This document shows positions 16,788 through 24,538 of a stretch of 56,781 nt of DNA, in pieces (positions within the stretch are counted from its first letter, which is position 1; each line of letters begins with the position of its first letter). The position numbers and the translations under genes are program-made. The stretch lies in the NCBI RefSeq assembly GCF_934190775.1, contig NZ_CAKPTG010000018.1, forward strand, positions 1-56,781, written 5' to 3'. Under the pieces are notes generated by a model. That model saw only the letters and a list, made by a program, of their open reading frames with translations. It was not told the DNA's origin and did no database searches. The stretch comes from an uncultured Phascolarctobacterium sp. (GTDB lineage: Bacteria; Bacillota; Negativicutes; Acidaminococcales; Acidaminococcaceae).

Positions 16788-17744
16788 TTATCCGCCTATC
16801 TGGCTCATATTAAAGCTTGCCGCCTCCACCTCAAAGCTATGTCCCGCAGGCTTAGCGTAAATAATCTCCTGCATGGCCTGCAGCAAATCAGCATCACTTG
16901 CGCCGTCACGCAGCAAGCGCTTGAGGTTCATGCCCTCGTTACAGTAAAGACAAGGCTTCAGCATCCCCACGGAGGTAAGGCGCACCCTGTTGCAGACAGC
17001 GCAGAATTTATTATGCAGCGGTTCGATAAAGCCCACCGGCATTTTATAGCCGCCGATGCGCCAATAGCTTGCTGGACCGTTGCCGTAGCGCTGCGCGTCA
17101 CGCTGCAGCTGTAAGCCTGCCTGTTCCAACAAACTGCGGATTTCGCTGCCGCTCAATCCTTTTAGATCAGTGTTGCATTCCAACGGCATCAGCTCGATAA
17201 AGCGCAGCGGTGCATTATACCTGTGTGCCAGCTTCAACAGCTGCATGATATCTGACAAACCGGCTTCCGCCAAGGGAACACAGTTCAGCTTGAACGGTAT
17301 CCCTGCAATCTGCAGCTCCTGTAGTGATTGCAGCACGCTGTCCAGGCTGCCGCCGGTCAGCTCTGTATAATACGCCGCATCCAGCGTATCCAGGCTAACG
17401 TTGATGCTGTCCACACCTGCTTCAATAAGCGCAGGCAGCTGCTGCGCCAGCAGTGTTCCGTTAGTCGTCAGCGTCACCTGCTCTACACCGTCCAGCTGCT
17501 TCAGGCTGGCGATAAAATCACTGGAGCCCTTGCGCAGCAAAGGCTCGCCGCCGGTGATTTTGAATTTGCGGATGCCAAGCTGCAGCGCAGCGCGGCAAAT
17601 ACGCAAAAGCTCCTCGTAGCGCAAAATTTCATTATGCGGCACATGTTCGCTCACCTCCGGCCGGCAATAGCGGCAGTGCAGATTGCAGCGGTCTGTAAGG
17701 GAAATGCGCAGGTAATCGATTTTACGGTTGTATTGGTCGTACAT
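16788..17744 (-). CDS. moaA: GTP 3',8-cyclase MoaA
   Basis: Radical SAM enzyme that starts molybdopterin synthesis from GTP. The 318-residue protein has the N-terminal cluster motif CNLHCRYC (C-x3-C-x2-C), the KITGGEPLLRKG loop and the C-terminal second cluster region CAVCNRVRLTSVGMLKPCL. It ends in Gly-Gly, the C-terminal tail required in MoaA enzymes. It is the first gene of the molybdenum operon; a ribosome-binding AAAGGA lies upstream. The region before it contains the palindromic repeat at 17806-17955. Confidence 0.97.
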   Translation of the reverse strand: MYDQYNRKIDYLRISLTDRCNLHCRYCRPEVSEHVPHNEILRYEELLRICRAALQLGIRKFKITGGEPLLRKGSSDFIASLKQLDGVEQVTLTTNGTLLAQQLPALIEAGVDSINVSLDTLDAAYYTELTGGSLDSVLQSLQELQIAGIPFKLNCVPLAEAGLSDIMQLLKLAHRYNAPLRFIELMPLECNTDLKGLSGSEIRSLLEQAGLQLQRDAQRYGNGPASYWRIGGYKMPVGFIEPLHNKFCAVCNRVRLTSVGMLKPCLYCNEGMNLKRLLRDGASDADLLQAMQEIIYAKPAGHSFEVEAASFNMSQIGG

Positions 17745-17805
17745 ATTGGTAATCCTTTTTTACGTGAATTGAAAATTGTTTACAAAGCGTGAACAAAGAG
17801 TATCC

Positions 17806-17955
17806 CAACCCTTCCGTCTGCTCGCTATGCTCGCATCCACCTCCCCTTTCAGGGGAGATATAAAGGTGTTGAGAAGTTCTAGATTTCGTTTCTCGCTAAC
17901 TTTATATGCTCCCTGCAAGGGAGCTGTCATCGCCGTAGGCGATGACTGAGGGTTG
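17806..17955. repeat. 150 bp imperfect palindromic element (MITE-like)
   Basis: The two halves are inverted copies meeting near TCTAGA (about 17878-17883): CAACCCTTCCGTC at one end and the complement of CAACCCTCAGTCATCG at the other. Each half contains its own hairpin (CTCCCCTTTCAGGGGAG and GCTCCCTGCAAGGGAGC). An open frame across it (17760-18014, minus) looks like the usual spurious reading of such repeats. It sits between the moaA start and the hydroxylase operon terminator. Confidence 0.7.
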
Positions 17956-17987
17956 TGCGTCACTCTCACACGAGAATAACGCCTGCC

Positions 17988-18021
17988 AAAACAAATGTGG
18001 TCTTGCAACCACATTTGTTTT
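17988..18021 (-). terminator. Terminator of the molybdenum hydroxylase operon
   Basis: A perfect 13 bp stem (AAAACAAATGTGG at 17988-18000 with CCACATTTGTTTT at 18009-18021) lies 15 bases past the large-subunit stop, with the T-rich arm as 3' end on the minus strand. It is symmetrical and may work both ways. Confidence 0.9.
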
Positions 18022-18036
18022 CAGCTTATTAAAATC

Positions 18037-20316
18037 TTATTCTTCGTCAACACCCATAGCAATTTTTTCCGGGGTAATCGGCAGCGTCATAAAGCGCTTG
18101 CCGGTTGCCTGATAAATTGCGTCAGTAATAGCCGGAGCAGGTGTATTGATTACCAGCTCGCCCACGGATTTGGCACCGAAGGGACCGCTTTCCTCATAAC
18201 TGCTGGCAAAATCAACATAGATATGACCGATATCCTCACGGCAGGGAACCTTATACTGCATAAAGGAGTTTTCGTAAATACGTCCTTTGGGACTGTAGGT
18301 TACATTTTCCATCAGCGCCATGCCGATGCCCTGCAGAATGCCGCCCTCGGTCTGCACCTTCGCCAGATGCGGATTAACCGGAGTACCGCAGTCAACAGAT
18401 GCGTAGAAGTTCACTACCTGCGCTTCGCCTGTCAGCAAATCGGTTTCTACCTCAGCAACACCGGCCATAAACGGCGGCGGGGACAGCACGCTGTTCTGCT
18501 CCACGGTTTCTTCCAGAGCGATATCGTTGTTCACCATGGAAGCGGTAGCGATATCAAAGAGGCTTACAGCCTTGTCGCTGACGGTATCACGCACCTCGCG
18601 TCCGTCAAAGACAACCTGATCCGTGCCGCATTCCAGCAGACGTGCGCCCAGCTGGCAAATCTTGCCACGCAAACGCTGTGCGCAGATTTCTACGGCCTTG
18701 CCGGTAATATATGTTGTACTGGATGCGTAGGAACCGGAGTCATAAGGAGACGCGTCGGTATCCGCACCGAATACGGTAATGTTATCGTAATCACATTCCA
18801 AAACCTCTGCTGCCATCTGCGCCAAAACGGTATCGCAGCCGGTGCCCATATCAGCAGCACCAATCAGCAGAGTATAATGTCCCTCGTCGTTAATTTTGAG
18901 GGTAGCACCGCCGACGTCGCAGTAAGGAATGGAGCTGCCTTGCATTGCAATAGCTACTCCCATAGTGCGTACCTTGCCGTCAGGCAGCTGCTGCAGCGGG
19001 AACTTCTGCTCCCAGCCGCTCATCTCGCGTACCTGCTCCAGGCAGCGGTCAAGCGCACAGCTTGTATTGGGCGCACCATAATAAGCAGGCATAATATCGC
19101 CCTCACGCGTAATATTCATCTCACGCAGCTTAATCGGGTCCATCTTCAGGCGTGCTGCCAGCTCGTTCACAGCGGACTCTACGGCAAAGATGCCCTGAGG
19201 AGCACCGTAACCGCGATAAGCACCTGCAGCCTGCAGGTTGGTGTAAACTACGTCAAAGCCGAAGCGGAAGGCCTCGGTACGATACAGAGGAATAGACTTG
19301 TGACCGGAAAGGCCGACGGTCGTGGGACCATGCTCGCCGTAAGCACCGGTATTGGAAAGAGTATATAAATCAATCGCGCGGATTTTGCCTTCTTTGGTAG
19401 CACCAAGACGCACGCGCACCTCCATCTCGTGGCGCGGGCTGGAAGCTATATGACATTCGTAACGCGAGAAAATCATCTTGCTCGGCTTTTTTGTTTTCCA
19501 GGTAACAAATGCTGGATACATTTCGCTGACACAGCTCTGCTTAGCACCGAAGCCACCACCGATACGCGGTTTAACCACGCGCACCATGGTTTTGGGGATA
19601 TGCAGCGCGTTTGCAATAATGCGGCGGCAGTGGAAAACAATCTGCGTAGAGCTGAGGACATTCAAACGGCCGTAGGTATCAATGGAGCAATAGGTTACGA
19701 AAGGCTCCATCATATCCTGCTGTACAGCCTTGGTATGCGTAGTCTGGTCGATAACAACATCGCATTCCGCCAGAATCTTATCAACCTCGCCATCCTCGAT
19801 AACCTCATGGGCGCACAGGTTGCGCTTATTGTCGGCACCAACCGGGCAGTGAGCCTTCCAAGTATCCTCGGGATGCACGAGCACAGGGTTATCCAGCGCA
19901 GTGCGGAAGTCAAGCACTGCATCCAGCAGCTGATATTTTACTTTAATCAAAGACAACGCCTTGTCGACAGCCTTTTCCGTTTTGCCGGCAACAATCGCTA
20001 CGATGTCACCCACAAAGCGTACATGACGGTCCAGCAGCAGACGGTCATAAGGACTCGGTTCGGGATAGGTCTGGCCTGCATAGGTGCAGCGCTCGCCGTC
20101 CTGGTCCACGTCCTCCCAGGTATAAATTGCTTCGATATCAGGCACCTTGGCTGCAATAGCGGTGTTGATGCTTTCAATAATAGCATTCGCATGCGGAGAA
20201 CGCAGCACCTTGACAAGCAGGCAGTCGTTCGGCACCAGGTCATCGGTGTAGACAGGCTGGCCTGTCACCAGCTGCATAGCATCCTTTTTGCGGTAGGATT
20301 GGTTAACTATTTTCAT
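18037..20316 (-). CDS. Molybdenum hydroxylase, molybdopterin-binding large subunit (xanthine dehydrogenase family)
   Basis: Catalytic subunit (759 residues) of an aldehyde oxidase/xanthine dehydrogenase-family enzyme. Near the N-terminus is GQPVYTDDLVPNDCL, followed by the Mo-pterin signature GGFGAKQSCVSEMYP, AAGAYRGYGAPQGIF, and a GSYASSTTYITGKAV region. The catalytic glutamate motif GPFGAKSVGELVINTP (near residue 720) and the C-terminal AITDAIYQATGKRF are present. The substrate (purine, nicotinate or another heterocycle or aldehyde) cannot be determined. It is the last of a FAD, 2Fe-2S, Mo subunit operon downstream of Mo cofactor genes. Confidence 0.93.
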   Translation of the reverse strand: MKIVNQSYRKKDAMQLVTGQPVYTDDLVPNDCLLVKVLRSPHANAIIESINTAIAAKVPDIEAIYTWEDVDQDGERCTYAGQTYPEPSPYDRLLLDRHVRFVGDIVAIVAGKTEKAVDKALSLIKVKYQLLDAVLDFRTALDNPVLVHPEDTWKAHCPVGADNKRNLCAHEVIEDGEVDKILAECDVVIDQTTHTKAVQQDMMEPFVTYCSIDTYGRLNVLSSTQIVFHCRRIIANALHIPKTMVRVVKPRIGGGFGAKQSCVSEMYPAFVTWKTKKPSKMIFSRYECHIASSPRHEMEVRVRLGATKEGKIRAIDLYTLSNTGAYGEHGPTTVGLSGHKSIPLYRTEAFRFGFDVVYTNLQAAGAYRGYGAPQGIFAVESAVNELAARLKMDPIKLREMNITREGDIMPAYYGAPNTSCALDRCLEQVREMSGWEQKFPLQQLPDGKVRTMGVAIAMQGSSIPYCDVGGATLKINDEGHYTLLIGAADMGTGCDTVLAQMAAEVLECDYDNITVFGADTDASPYDSGSYASSTTYITGKAVEICAQRLRGKICQLGARLLECGTDQVVFDGREVRDTVSDKAVSLFDIATASMVNNDIALEETVEQNSVLSPPPFMAGVAEVETDLLTGEAQVVNFYASVDCGTPVNPHLAKVQTEGGILQGIGMALMENVTYSPKGRIYENSFMQYKVPCREDIGHIYVDFASSYEESGPFGAKSVGELVINTPAPAITDAIYQATGKRFMTLPITPEKIAMGVDEE

Positions 20317-20331
20317 CTGCAGCTCCCCTCC

Positions 20332-20799
20332 TTATGCCTGCGCCTGAGCTTTTTTCCAGGCGATAAAATTTTGGATACCGCGCAACTGTCCCTCATAGCC
20401 GGAGCAGCGGCACAGGTTGCCTGCCAGAAATTCTTTGATTTCTTCTTCCGTAGGCTCGCTGTTTTCACGCAACAGCGCGATAGCGTTCATAATCATGCCG
20501 GGGTTACAGAAGCCGCACTGCTCCGCGCCCTGGTCGGCAATAAAGGCACCGAATTTCTCTGCCTCCTGCTGCATTCCTTCCATCGTTACGATGCTGTGGC
20601 CTGCGGCACGCGCTGCCAGGATAGCACAGGAAAGCACCGGCTTATCATCCATAAATACAGTGCACAAACCGCAGTTGGTAGTGTCACAGCCGCGCTTTAC
20701 GCTGTAGCAGCCTTCTTTGCGCAGGAAATCGAGTAAAACCGTATCAGCCTCCACCATACGTGTCAGCTTTTTGCCATTTAAGGTTAAGGTTATCTCCAT
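20332..20799 (-). CDS. Molybdenum hydroxylase, [2Fe-2S] subunit
   Basis: Electron-transfer subunit of 155 residues. The plant-type [2Fe-2S] domain shows GCDTTNCGLCTVFMDDKPVLSC (first cluster cysteines, near 38-60). The C-terminal helical domain carries the second cluster motif CGFCNPGMIMNAIALL and CRCSGYEGQ. It shares one base with the end of the FAD subunit gene, and its stop lies 15 bases before the large subunit. The GCDTTNCGLC spacing differs slightly from the common GCGxGxCGAC form, as in some anaerobic purine or nicotinate hydroxylases. Confidence 0.94.
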   Translation of the reverse strand: MEITLTLNGKKLTRMVEADTVLLDFLRKEGCYSVKRGCDTTNCGLCTVFMDDKPVLSCAILAARAAGHSIVTMEGMQQEAEKFGAFIADQGAEQCGFCNPGMIMNAIALLRENSEPTEEEIKEFLAGNLCRCSGYEGQLRGIQNFIAWKKAQAQA

Positions 20800-21590
20800 C
20801 AGGCCTTACCTCCCAGTTCTGTTAAACATCTTGCTGTCAGCACCTTAATCAGGTGTGTACGGTACGCAGCACTGCCACGCGGATTTGTTTCCGTCGGCAG
20901 TAAACCGGCAGCATATTCCGCAAAGGCCTGCGCCTTCTCGGCAGTCATAGGCAGAGTTGCGAGCTGCTCGGCATCCTTCACCAGCGCAGCCTTTGCCGGA
21001 CGTGCGCCCACTGCAGCCTGCACGCCTTCCTGCGTCAGCGCTGCCGCGCAGGTCAGCACCGGAAAATCGGTTTTGCTGATGCGCACAGATTTATAGCTGT
21101 AATGCGCTGCTGTCTTTTTAACGATAATGCGCACCAGAATATCTCTGTCATACGGCATATTCACAAAATCTGCCAGCGGCACAATACCGCCCTTATATAA
21201 TTCCACATAGCTGTCCATCACCAAAAGCAGTGTCAGCACATCGGAAAAACCAAAGCGACCAAATACACTACCACCTACGGTAGCAAGATTGCGGAACTGT
21301 ACGCCGACAATATGGCGCAGTGCCTCCTTATTTGCTCCCTCACTATAAGCAGTAAAGCCTTCATGCAGCTCCAGCTGGCGCAAGCTCACCATCGCACCGA
21401 TGCGGAATTCTGTTTCTGTTTCCTCTATTGTATCCAGGCCAAGCGCCGACAAATCAATCGCCGTCTGCACATTACCCTTGCTCAGGCGCAGCCACAGCAT
21501 ACCGCCAAGCACGCGGTTGGGGCGCTTCTGGTTCAGCTGCCACGCCTCCTCCAGCGTTGCTGCCTGTTTATATTCACGAATTGTCAACAT
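20799..21590 (-). CDS. Molybdenum hydroxylase, FAD-binding subunit
   Basis: CoxM/XdhB-type FAD subunit of 263 residues. I start at 21590 (MLTIREYKQAATLEEAW) because GGGAGGG is 7 bases upstream; the ATG at 21605 lies only 1 base after its AAGGAG. The FAD-binding signatures are VLGGMLWLRLSKGN (near 27-40) and ATVGGSVFGRFGFSDVLTLLL (near 103-123); a C-terminal CO_deh_flav_C region follows. It is first in the operon. A weak promoter-like TTCAAT...TAAAAT (16-base spacer) lies about 21637-21664. Confidence 0.92.
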   Translation of the reverse strand: MLTIREYKQAATLEEAWQLNQKRPNRVLGGMLWLRLSKGNVQTAIDLSALGLDTIEETETEFRIGAMVSLRQLELHEGFTAYSEGANKEALRHIVGVQFRNLATVGGSVFGRFGFSDVLTLLLVMDSYVELYKGGIVPLADFVNMPYDRDILVRIIVKKTAAHYSYKSVRISKTDFPVLTCAAALTQEGVQAAVGARPAKAALVKDAEQLATLPMTAEKAQAFAEYAAGLLPTETNPRGSAAYRTHLIKVLTARCLTELGGKA

Positions 21591-21711
21591 ATACTGCCCT
21601 CCCATTCTCCTTGTATTGCATACTTATTCTATTATATTTTACCATATTTTCCCTATAATTGAAAAGAGAAAAAAATGCACATAGGCTCATAAGTTATCTG
21701 ATTGAAAGAAA

Positions 21712-21759
21712 GTAAAAACGCCTTATGCATTAAAGTTAATAATACATAAGACGTTTTAC
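21712..21759. repeat. Imperfect hairpin upstream of the hydroxylase operon
   Basis: GTAAAAACGCCTTATG (21712-21727) pairs imperfectly with ACATAAGACGTTTTAC (21744-21759). No adjacent gene explains it. The whole stretch 21606-22577 holds no intact recognisable gene: only this hairpin, a possible decayed frame, two further strong hairpins and a transposase remnant. Confidence 0.5.
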
Positions 21760-21799
21760 TCAATGCTATATTATATTTACTTCCAAAAACGTTTTTGCT

Positions 21800-22035
21800 C
21801 TTATGCTGTCAGCTTAGAAGTCAGCTCGCGCACCTCTGCTTCCGAAACTTTGGCGTGACAGATGGTGAATCCCTTCTGCTCCCTTGACATTCTCCTGAAT
21901 TTCAAGTAAACTTAACGTATGTTCTTCCAAAACTGCAGGTAACATTACGCTTCCAGCTACCTTACCTACGGACAAGAAAATAAGCAGTATATCCTGCAAA
22001 TCTAAACTTTTCTGCAGAAGCTTAAGCAAGGCCAT
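21800..22035 (-). pseudogene. Possible decayed coding remnant, unrecognised
   Basis: A minus-strand frame of 73 codons opens at 22035 (MALLKLLQKSLDLQ), but near 21890 the coding-like character moves to another frame that ends QKGFTICHAKVSEAEVRELTSKLTA. This looks like one short protein broken by a frameshift, though I do not recognise the family and chance is possible. No convincing ribosome-binding site precedes the first ATG. Confidence 0.25.
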
Positions 22036-22051
22036 TTATATGGTACATTCT

Positions 22052-22104
22052 AAGAGTAGTACAAACTGACGATTTTTTAATCGCCAGGGTACTACTCTTT
22101 TTTG
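22052..22104 (+). terminator. Strong plus-strand terminator-like hairpin without an obvious gene
   Basis: AAGAGTAGTAC (22052-22062) pairs perfectly with GTACTACTCTT (22089-22099); the interior also pairs (CTG.CGATT with AATCG.CAG). A T-run (TTTTTTG then TTTTT) follows on the plus strand. No plus-strand gene precedes it, so it may end a small RNA or be a relic. Confidence 0.65.
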
Positions 22105-22163
22105 TTTTTAGCATCAAAAAACTGCTTATGTATTTTTTTATTCGCATGTGTTAAAATGAAAGG

Positions 22164-22434
22164 AGAGAAAATATTATCATCTTCATCTGTGTTTTTGATT
22201 TCTTTGAAAAGGGTAACTATGTCTACACCTTTAAAAAGCGCTGTCTGGAAAACTTGGAGCTGGAGCTTCCTGATGAAGCAACTACGATGCTTTTGAACAC
22301 TAAGGGTTCGCATGGCGAAATCTCTAAGGATCTTAAAAAGCTTTTATGATTATGTAAACAATCACATTGTAACTACTGATTTCACTAAGCAGATTGACGA
22401 TGAAATCAGTTACTTGAAACCGATACGAACTCTA
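22164..22434 (+). pseudogene. Frameshifted remnant of a PD-(D/E)XK nuclease family transposase
   Basis: Reading from about 22164, one plus frame gives IIIFICVFDFFEKGNYVYTF, then KRCLENLELELPDEATTMLLNTKG and EISKDLKKLL, ending at TGA 22347-22349. The neighbouring frame continues SFYDYVNNHIVTTDFTKQIDDEI to about 22430. From memory of the family this matches the middle to C-terminal part of Rpn/PDDEXK_2 transposases (IFICxFDxFxKG, YTFxxRC, NTKG, DYV, FTKxIDDEV). The N-terminal catalytic part is missing and a single-base shift near 22341 breaks the frame. It is a dead fragment. Confidence 0.7.
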
Positions 22435-22437
22435 AAT

Positions 22438-22478
22438 AGTAAAGGCGTTCTACCGCAGTCAGGTAGAACGCCTTTACT
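22438..22478. repeat. 17 bp perfect hairpin after the transposase remnant
   Basis: AGTAAAGGCGTTCTACC (22438-22454) and its exact complement (22462-22478) flank a 7-base loop. It abuts the point where the transposase similarity ends. No T-run follows on the plus strand, so it may be a transposon end, a terminator relic or a stable small-RNA stem. Confidence 0.7.
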
Positions 22479-22503
22479 GTGTTTTGCGTGCTATGCGAAG
22501 TGC

Positions 22504-22536
22504 AAAAAAACACCCCCACACCTTCGCGCAGGGGCA
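22504..22536 (-). terminator. Terminator after the ribose operon
   Basis: On the minus strand CCCC (about 22531-22534) pairs with GGGG (22513-22517) around a GCGAAG-containing loop with some non-Watson-Crick pairs, then TGTTTTTTT. It lies about 40 bases beyond the rbsB stop. Confidence 0.6.
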
Positions 22537-22577
22537 TTTCATTTCAAGTTGTCAGGTTAACGTAAATTCAGCGGCAA

Positions 22578-23492
22578 TTATTTCTTTTCGATGAGCTTCA
22601 GCGGAGCAGAAATCTTTGCATCTACCTTTTCGCCTTTAGCAGCCTTAACAGCTACTTCCAGACCTTGCTGGCCCATAACTTCGGGCTGTTGAGCGATAGT
22701 AGCGCTCATAGCGCCGCTTTCAACAGCCTTTACACCATCAGCAGTGCCATCAAAGCCAACGATGAAGATTTGCTTGCCGGCACTCTTAGCAGCTTCGATT
22801 GCGCCCAAAGCCATTTCGTCGTTCTGAGCGAAAATAGCTTTGATATCCGGGTTAGCCTGCAGCATGTTTTCTGCTACAGTCAGGCCCTTGCTGCGGTCAA
22901 ATTCAGCAGTCTGTTTAGCAACAACAGTCAGCTTGCTATCAGCAATTTTGTGGAAGCCTTCGCCACGTTCACGAGCAGCGCTGGCACCGGGGATACCTTC
23001 CAGCTCAGCAACCTTAACTTTTTCGCCCAGCTTCTTAACGATGTAATCAGCAGCCATTTCGCCGCCTTTTACGTTATCAGAAGCAACTAGGCAAGCTACA
23101 GTACCCTGGTTAGCACTGCGGTCCAGGCAGATAACAGGGATGTTAGCCTTATTGGCAGCCTTTACAGAAGTAGAAATTGCATCGGAGTCAACAGGGTTAA
23201 CCAGCAGAACGCTGATGTTTTGCTGCAGCAGGTCAGCAATATCATTAGCCTGCTTTGCAGGGTCGTTCTGAGCGTCAACAACCTTTACGGTTACGCCCAG
23301 CTCCTTAGCCTTAGCTTCTACGCCTTTAGCCAGGGAAACGAAGAACGGATTGTTTTGAGTGGATACAGAGAAGCCAACGGTGATTTTCTTATCGTTGCCT
23401 TTTGCAGCATCCTTCTTGTCGCTGCCGCCGCAGCCAACAATCATCATAGCCATTGCTACAATGCAGGTTAATACTAATAAAATTTTTTTCAT
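22578..23492 (-). CDS. rbsB: Ribose ABC transporter substrate-binding lipoprotein
   Basis: Periplasmic sugar-binding component, 304 residues from the ATG at 23492 after GGGAGG; an upstream in-frame start at 23546 would put residues before the signal. The lipoprotein signal ends with lipobox MIVGCGG (about residues 19-25). The periplasmic-binding fold shows KITVGFSVSTQNNPFF, VVDAQNDPAKQANDIADLLQ, LLVNPVDSDAIS, VICLDRSA and IFIVGFDGTADG, close to ribose-binding proteins. It is last in the operon, 111 bases after rbsC. Confidence 0.93.
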   Translation of the reverse strand: MKKILLVLTCIVAMAMMIVGCGGSDKKDAAKGNDKKITVGFSVSTQNNPFFVSLAKGVEAKAKELGVTVKVVDAQNDPAKQANDIADLLQQNISVLLVNPVDSDAISTSVKAANKANIPVICLDRSANQGTVACLVASDNVKGGEMAADYIVKKLGEKVKVAELEGIPGASAARERGEGFHKIADSKLTVVAKQTAEFDRSKGLTVAENMLQANPDIKAIFAQNDEMALGAIEAAKSAGKQIFIVGFDGTADGVKAVESGAMSATIAQQPEVMGQQGLEVAVKAAKGEKVDAKISAPLKLIEKK

Positions 23493-23603
23493 GTGAGAAA
23501 ATACCTCCCGGAATTGGAAATTGAGATGGGGACTAAAAAGCTTCACCAGCAGCAGGAAGCAGACGCCAAAGAACCGTTTGATGCTTCAGCGTCCGCAGCA
23601 CGC

Positions 23604-24533
23604 TTAGTTTTTCTTTCTGTCCATCAGCACAGCCAGCAAAATTACTATACCTTTGACAACTTGTTGGTAAAAGCTGGATACGTTTAAGATATTCAGACCA
23701 TTGTTCAGCGTACCGATAATCAGCGCACCGATAATAGTACCGAAAATGCGGCCCTTACCGCCGGAAAGACTGGTGCCGCCAAGTACTACAGCTGCGATAG
23801 CATCCAGCTCATAGCCAGTGCCGGCAGTAGGCTGGGCACTGTTCAGACGACTGGTAAGGATTGCGCCTGCCATACCGCAGAGGAAACCTGTCACGGTATA
23901 GGCAAATATTTTAATGCGGTTGATTTTGATACCTGCGATGAAGGAAACCTTCTCATTACCGCCGACAGCATAGGTTTTGCGTCCCAGCGGAGTTTTGTGC
24001 AGGATAAACCACAAAATGAAAAACATAATCAGCATCATAATAGCAGGAACCGGCAGACCGGCAACGTAGCCCTGGCCAAATTCCAGGAAGCGGTCATCCT
24101 CGGACAGGCTGCTGATAGGGTTGCCGTTGGTATATACCAGTGTCAGACCACGGAAAATGGTCATGGTCGCCAGGGTTGCGATAAAGGGCGCCACCTTGCC
24201 GTAGGTAATTACCAGGCCGTTGACACTACCCAGCGCTGCACCAATCAGGCAGGCCAGCACGATACCGAAAACAGGATCCATGCCGCCCTTGATAAAGCTG
24301 CCCATCAGTGCACTGGAAAGCGCCAGAATACTGCCGACAGACAAATCAATGCCGCCGGTTAAGATAACAAAGGTCATGCCAAAGGAAATCAAGGCATTGA
24401 TAGAAACCTGACGCAGCAGGTTTTTCAGGTTGCTGGGGTCGATAAAGCTGCTGTTGAGGCAGGAAATGACCACGAACAACACGATGAGTCCGATTATGGA
24501 ACCGGATTTTTTAAAGACTGCTTTTATATCCAT
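23604..24533 (-). CDS. rbsC: Ribose ABC transporter permease RbsC
   Basis: Membrane permease of the BPD_transp_2 type, 309 residues with about 8-10 helices. Recognisable segments are FVILTGGIDLSVGSILALSS, the LIGAALGSVNGLVI stretch, TLATMTIFRGLTLVYTNGNP and the C-terminal VVLGGTSLSGGKGRIFGTIIGALI loop that contacts the ATPase. Together with RbsA and RbsB it forms the ribose importer. It lies 5 bases after rbsA, so the two are co-transcribed. Confidence 0.95.
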   Translation of the reverse strand: MDIKAVFKKSGSIIGLIVLFVVISCLNSSFIDPSNLKNLLRQVSINALISFGMTFVILTGGIDLSVGSILALSSALMGSFIKGGMDPVFGIVLACLIGAALGSVNGLVITYGKVAPFIATLATMTIFRGLTLVYTNGNPISSLSEDDRFLEFGQGYVAGLPVPAIMMLIMFFILWFILHKTPLGRKTYAVGGNEKVSFIAGIKINRIKIFAYTVTGFLCGMAGAILTSRLNSAQPTAGTGYELDAIAAVVLGGTSLSGGKGRIFGTIIGALIIGTLNNGLNILNVSSFYQQVVKGIVILLAVLMDRKKN

Positions 24534-24538
24534 TATTT

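Noticed and set aside
17760..18014. 84-codon minus frame between moaA and the hydroxylase operon
   Set aside because: It runs across a palindromic repeat and a terminator; the protein sequence is the usual spurious reading of such repeats.
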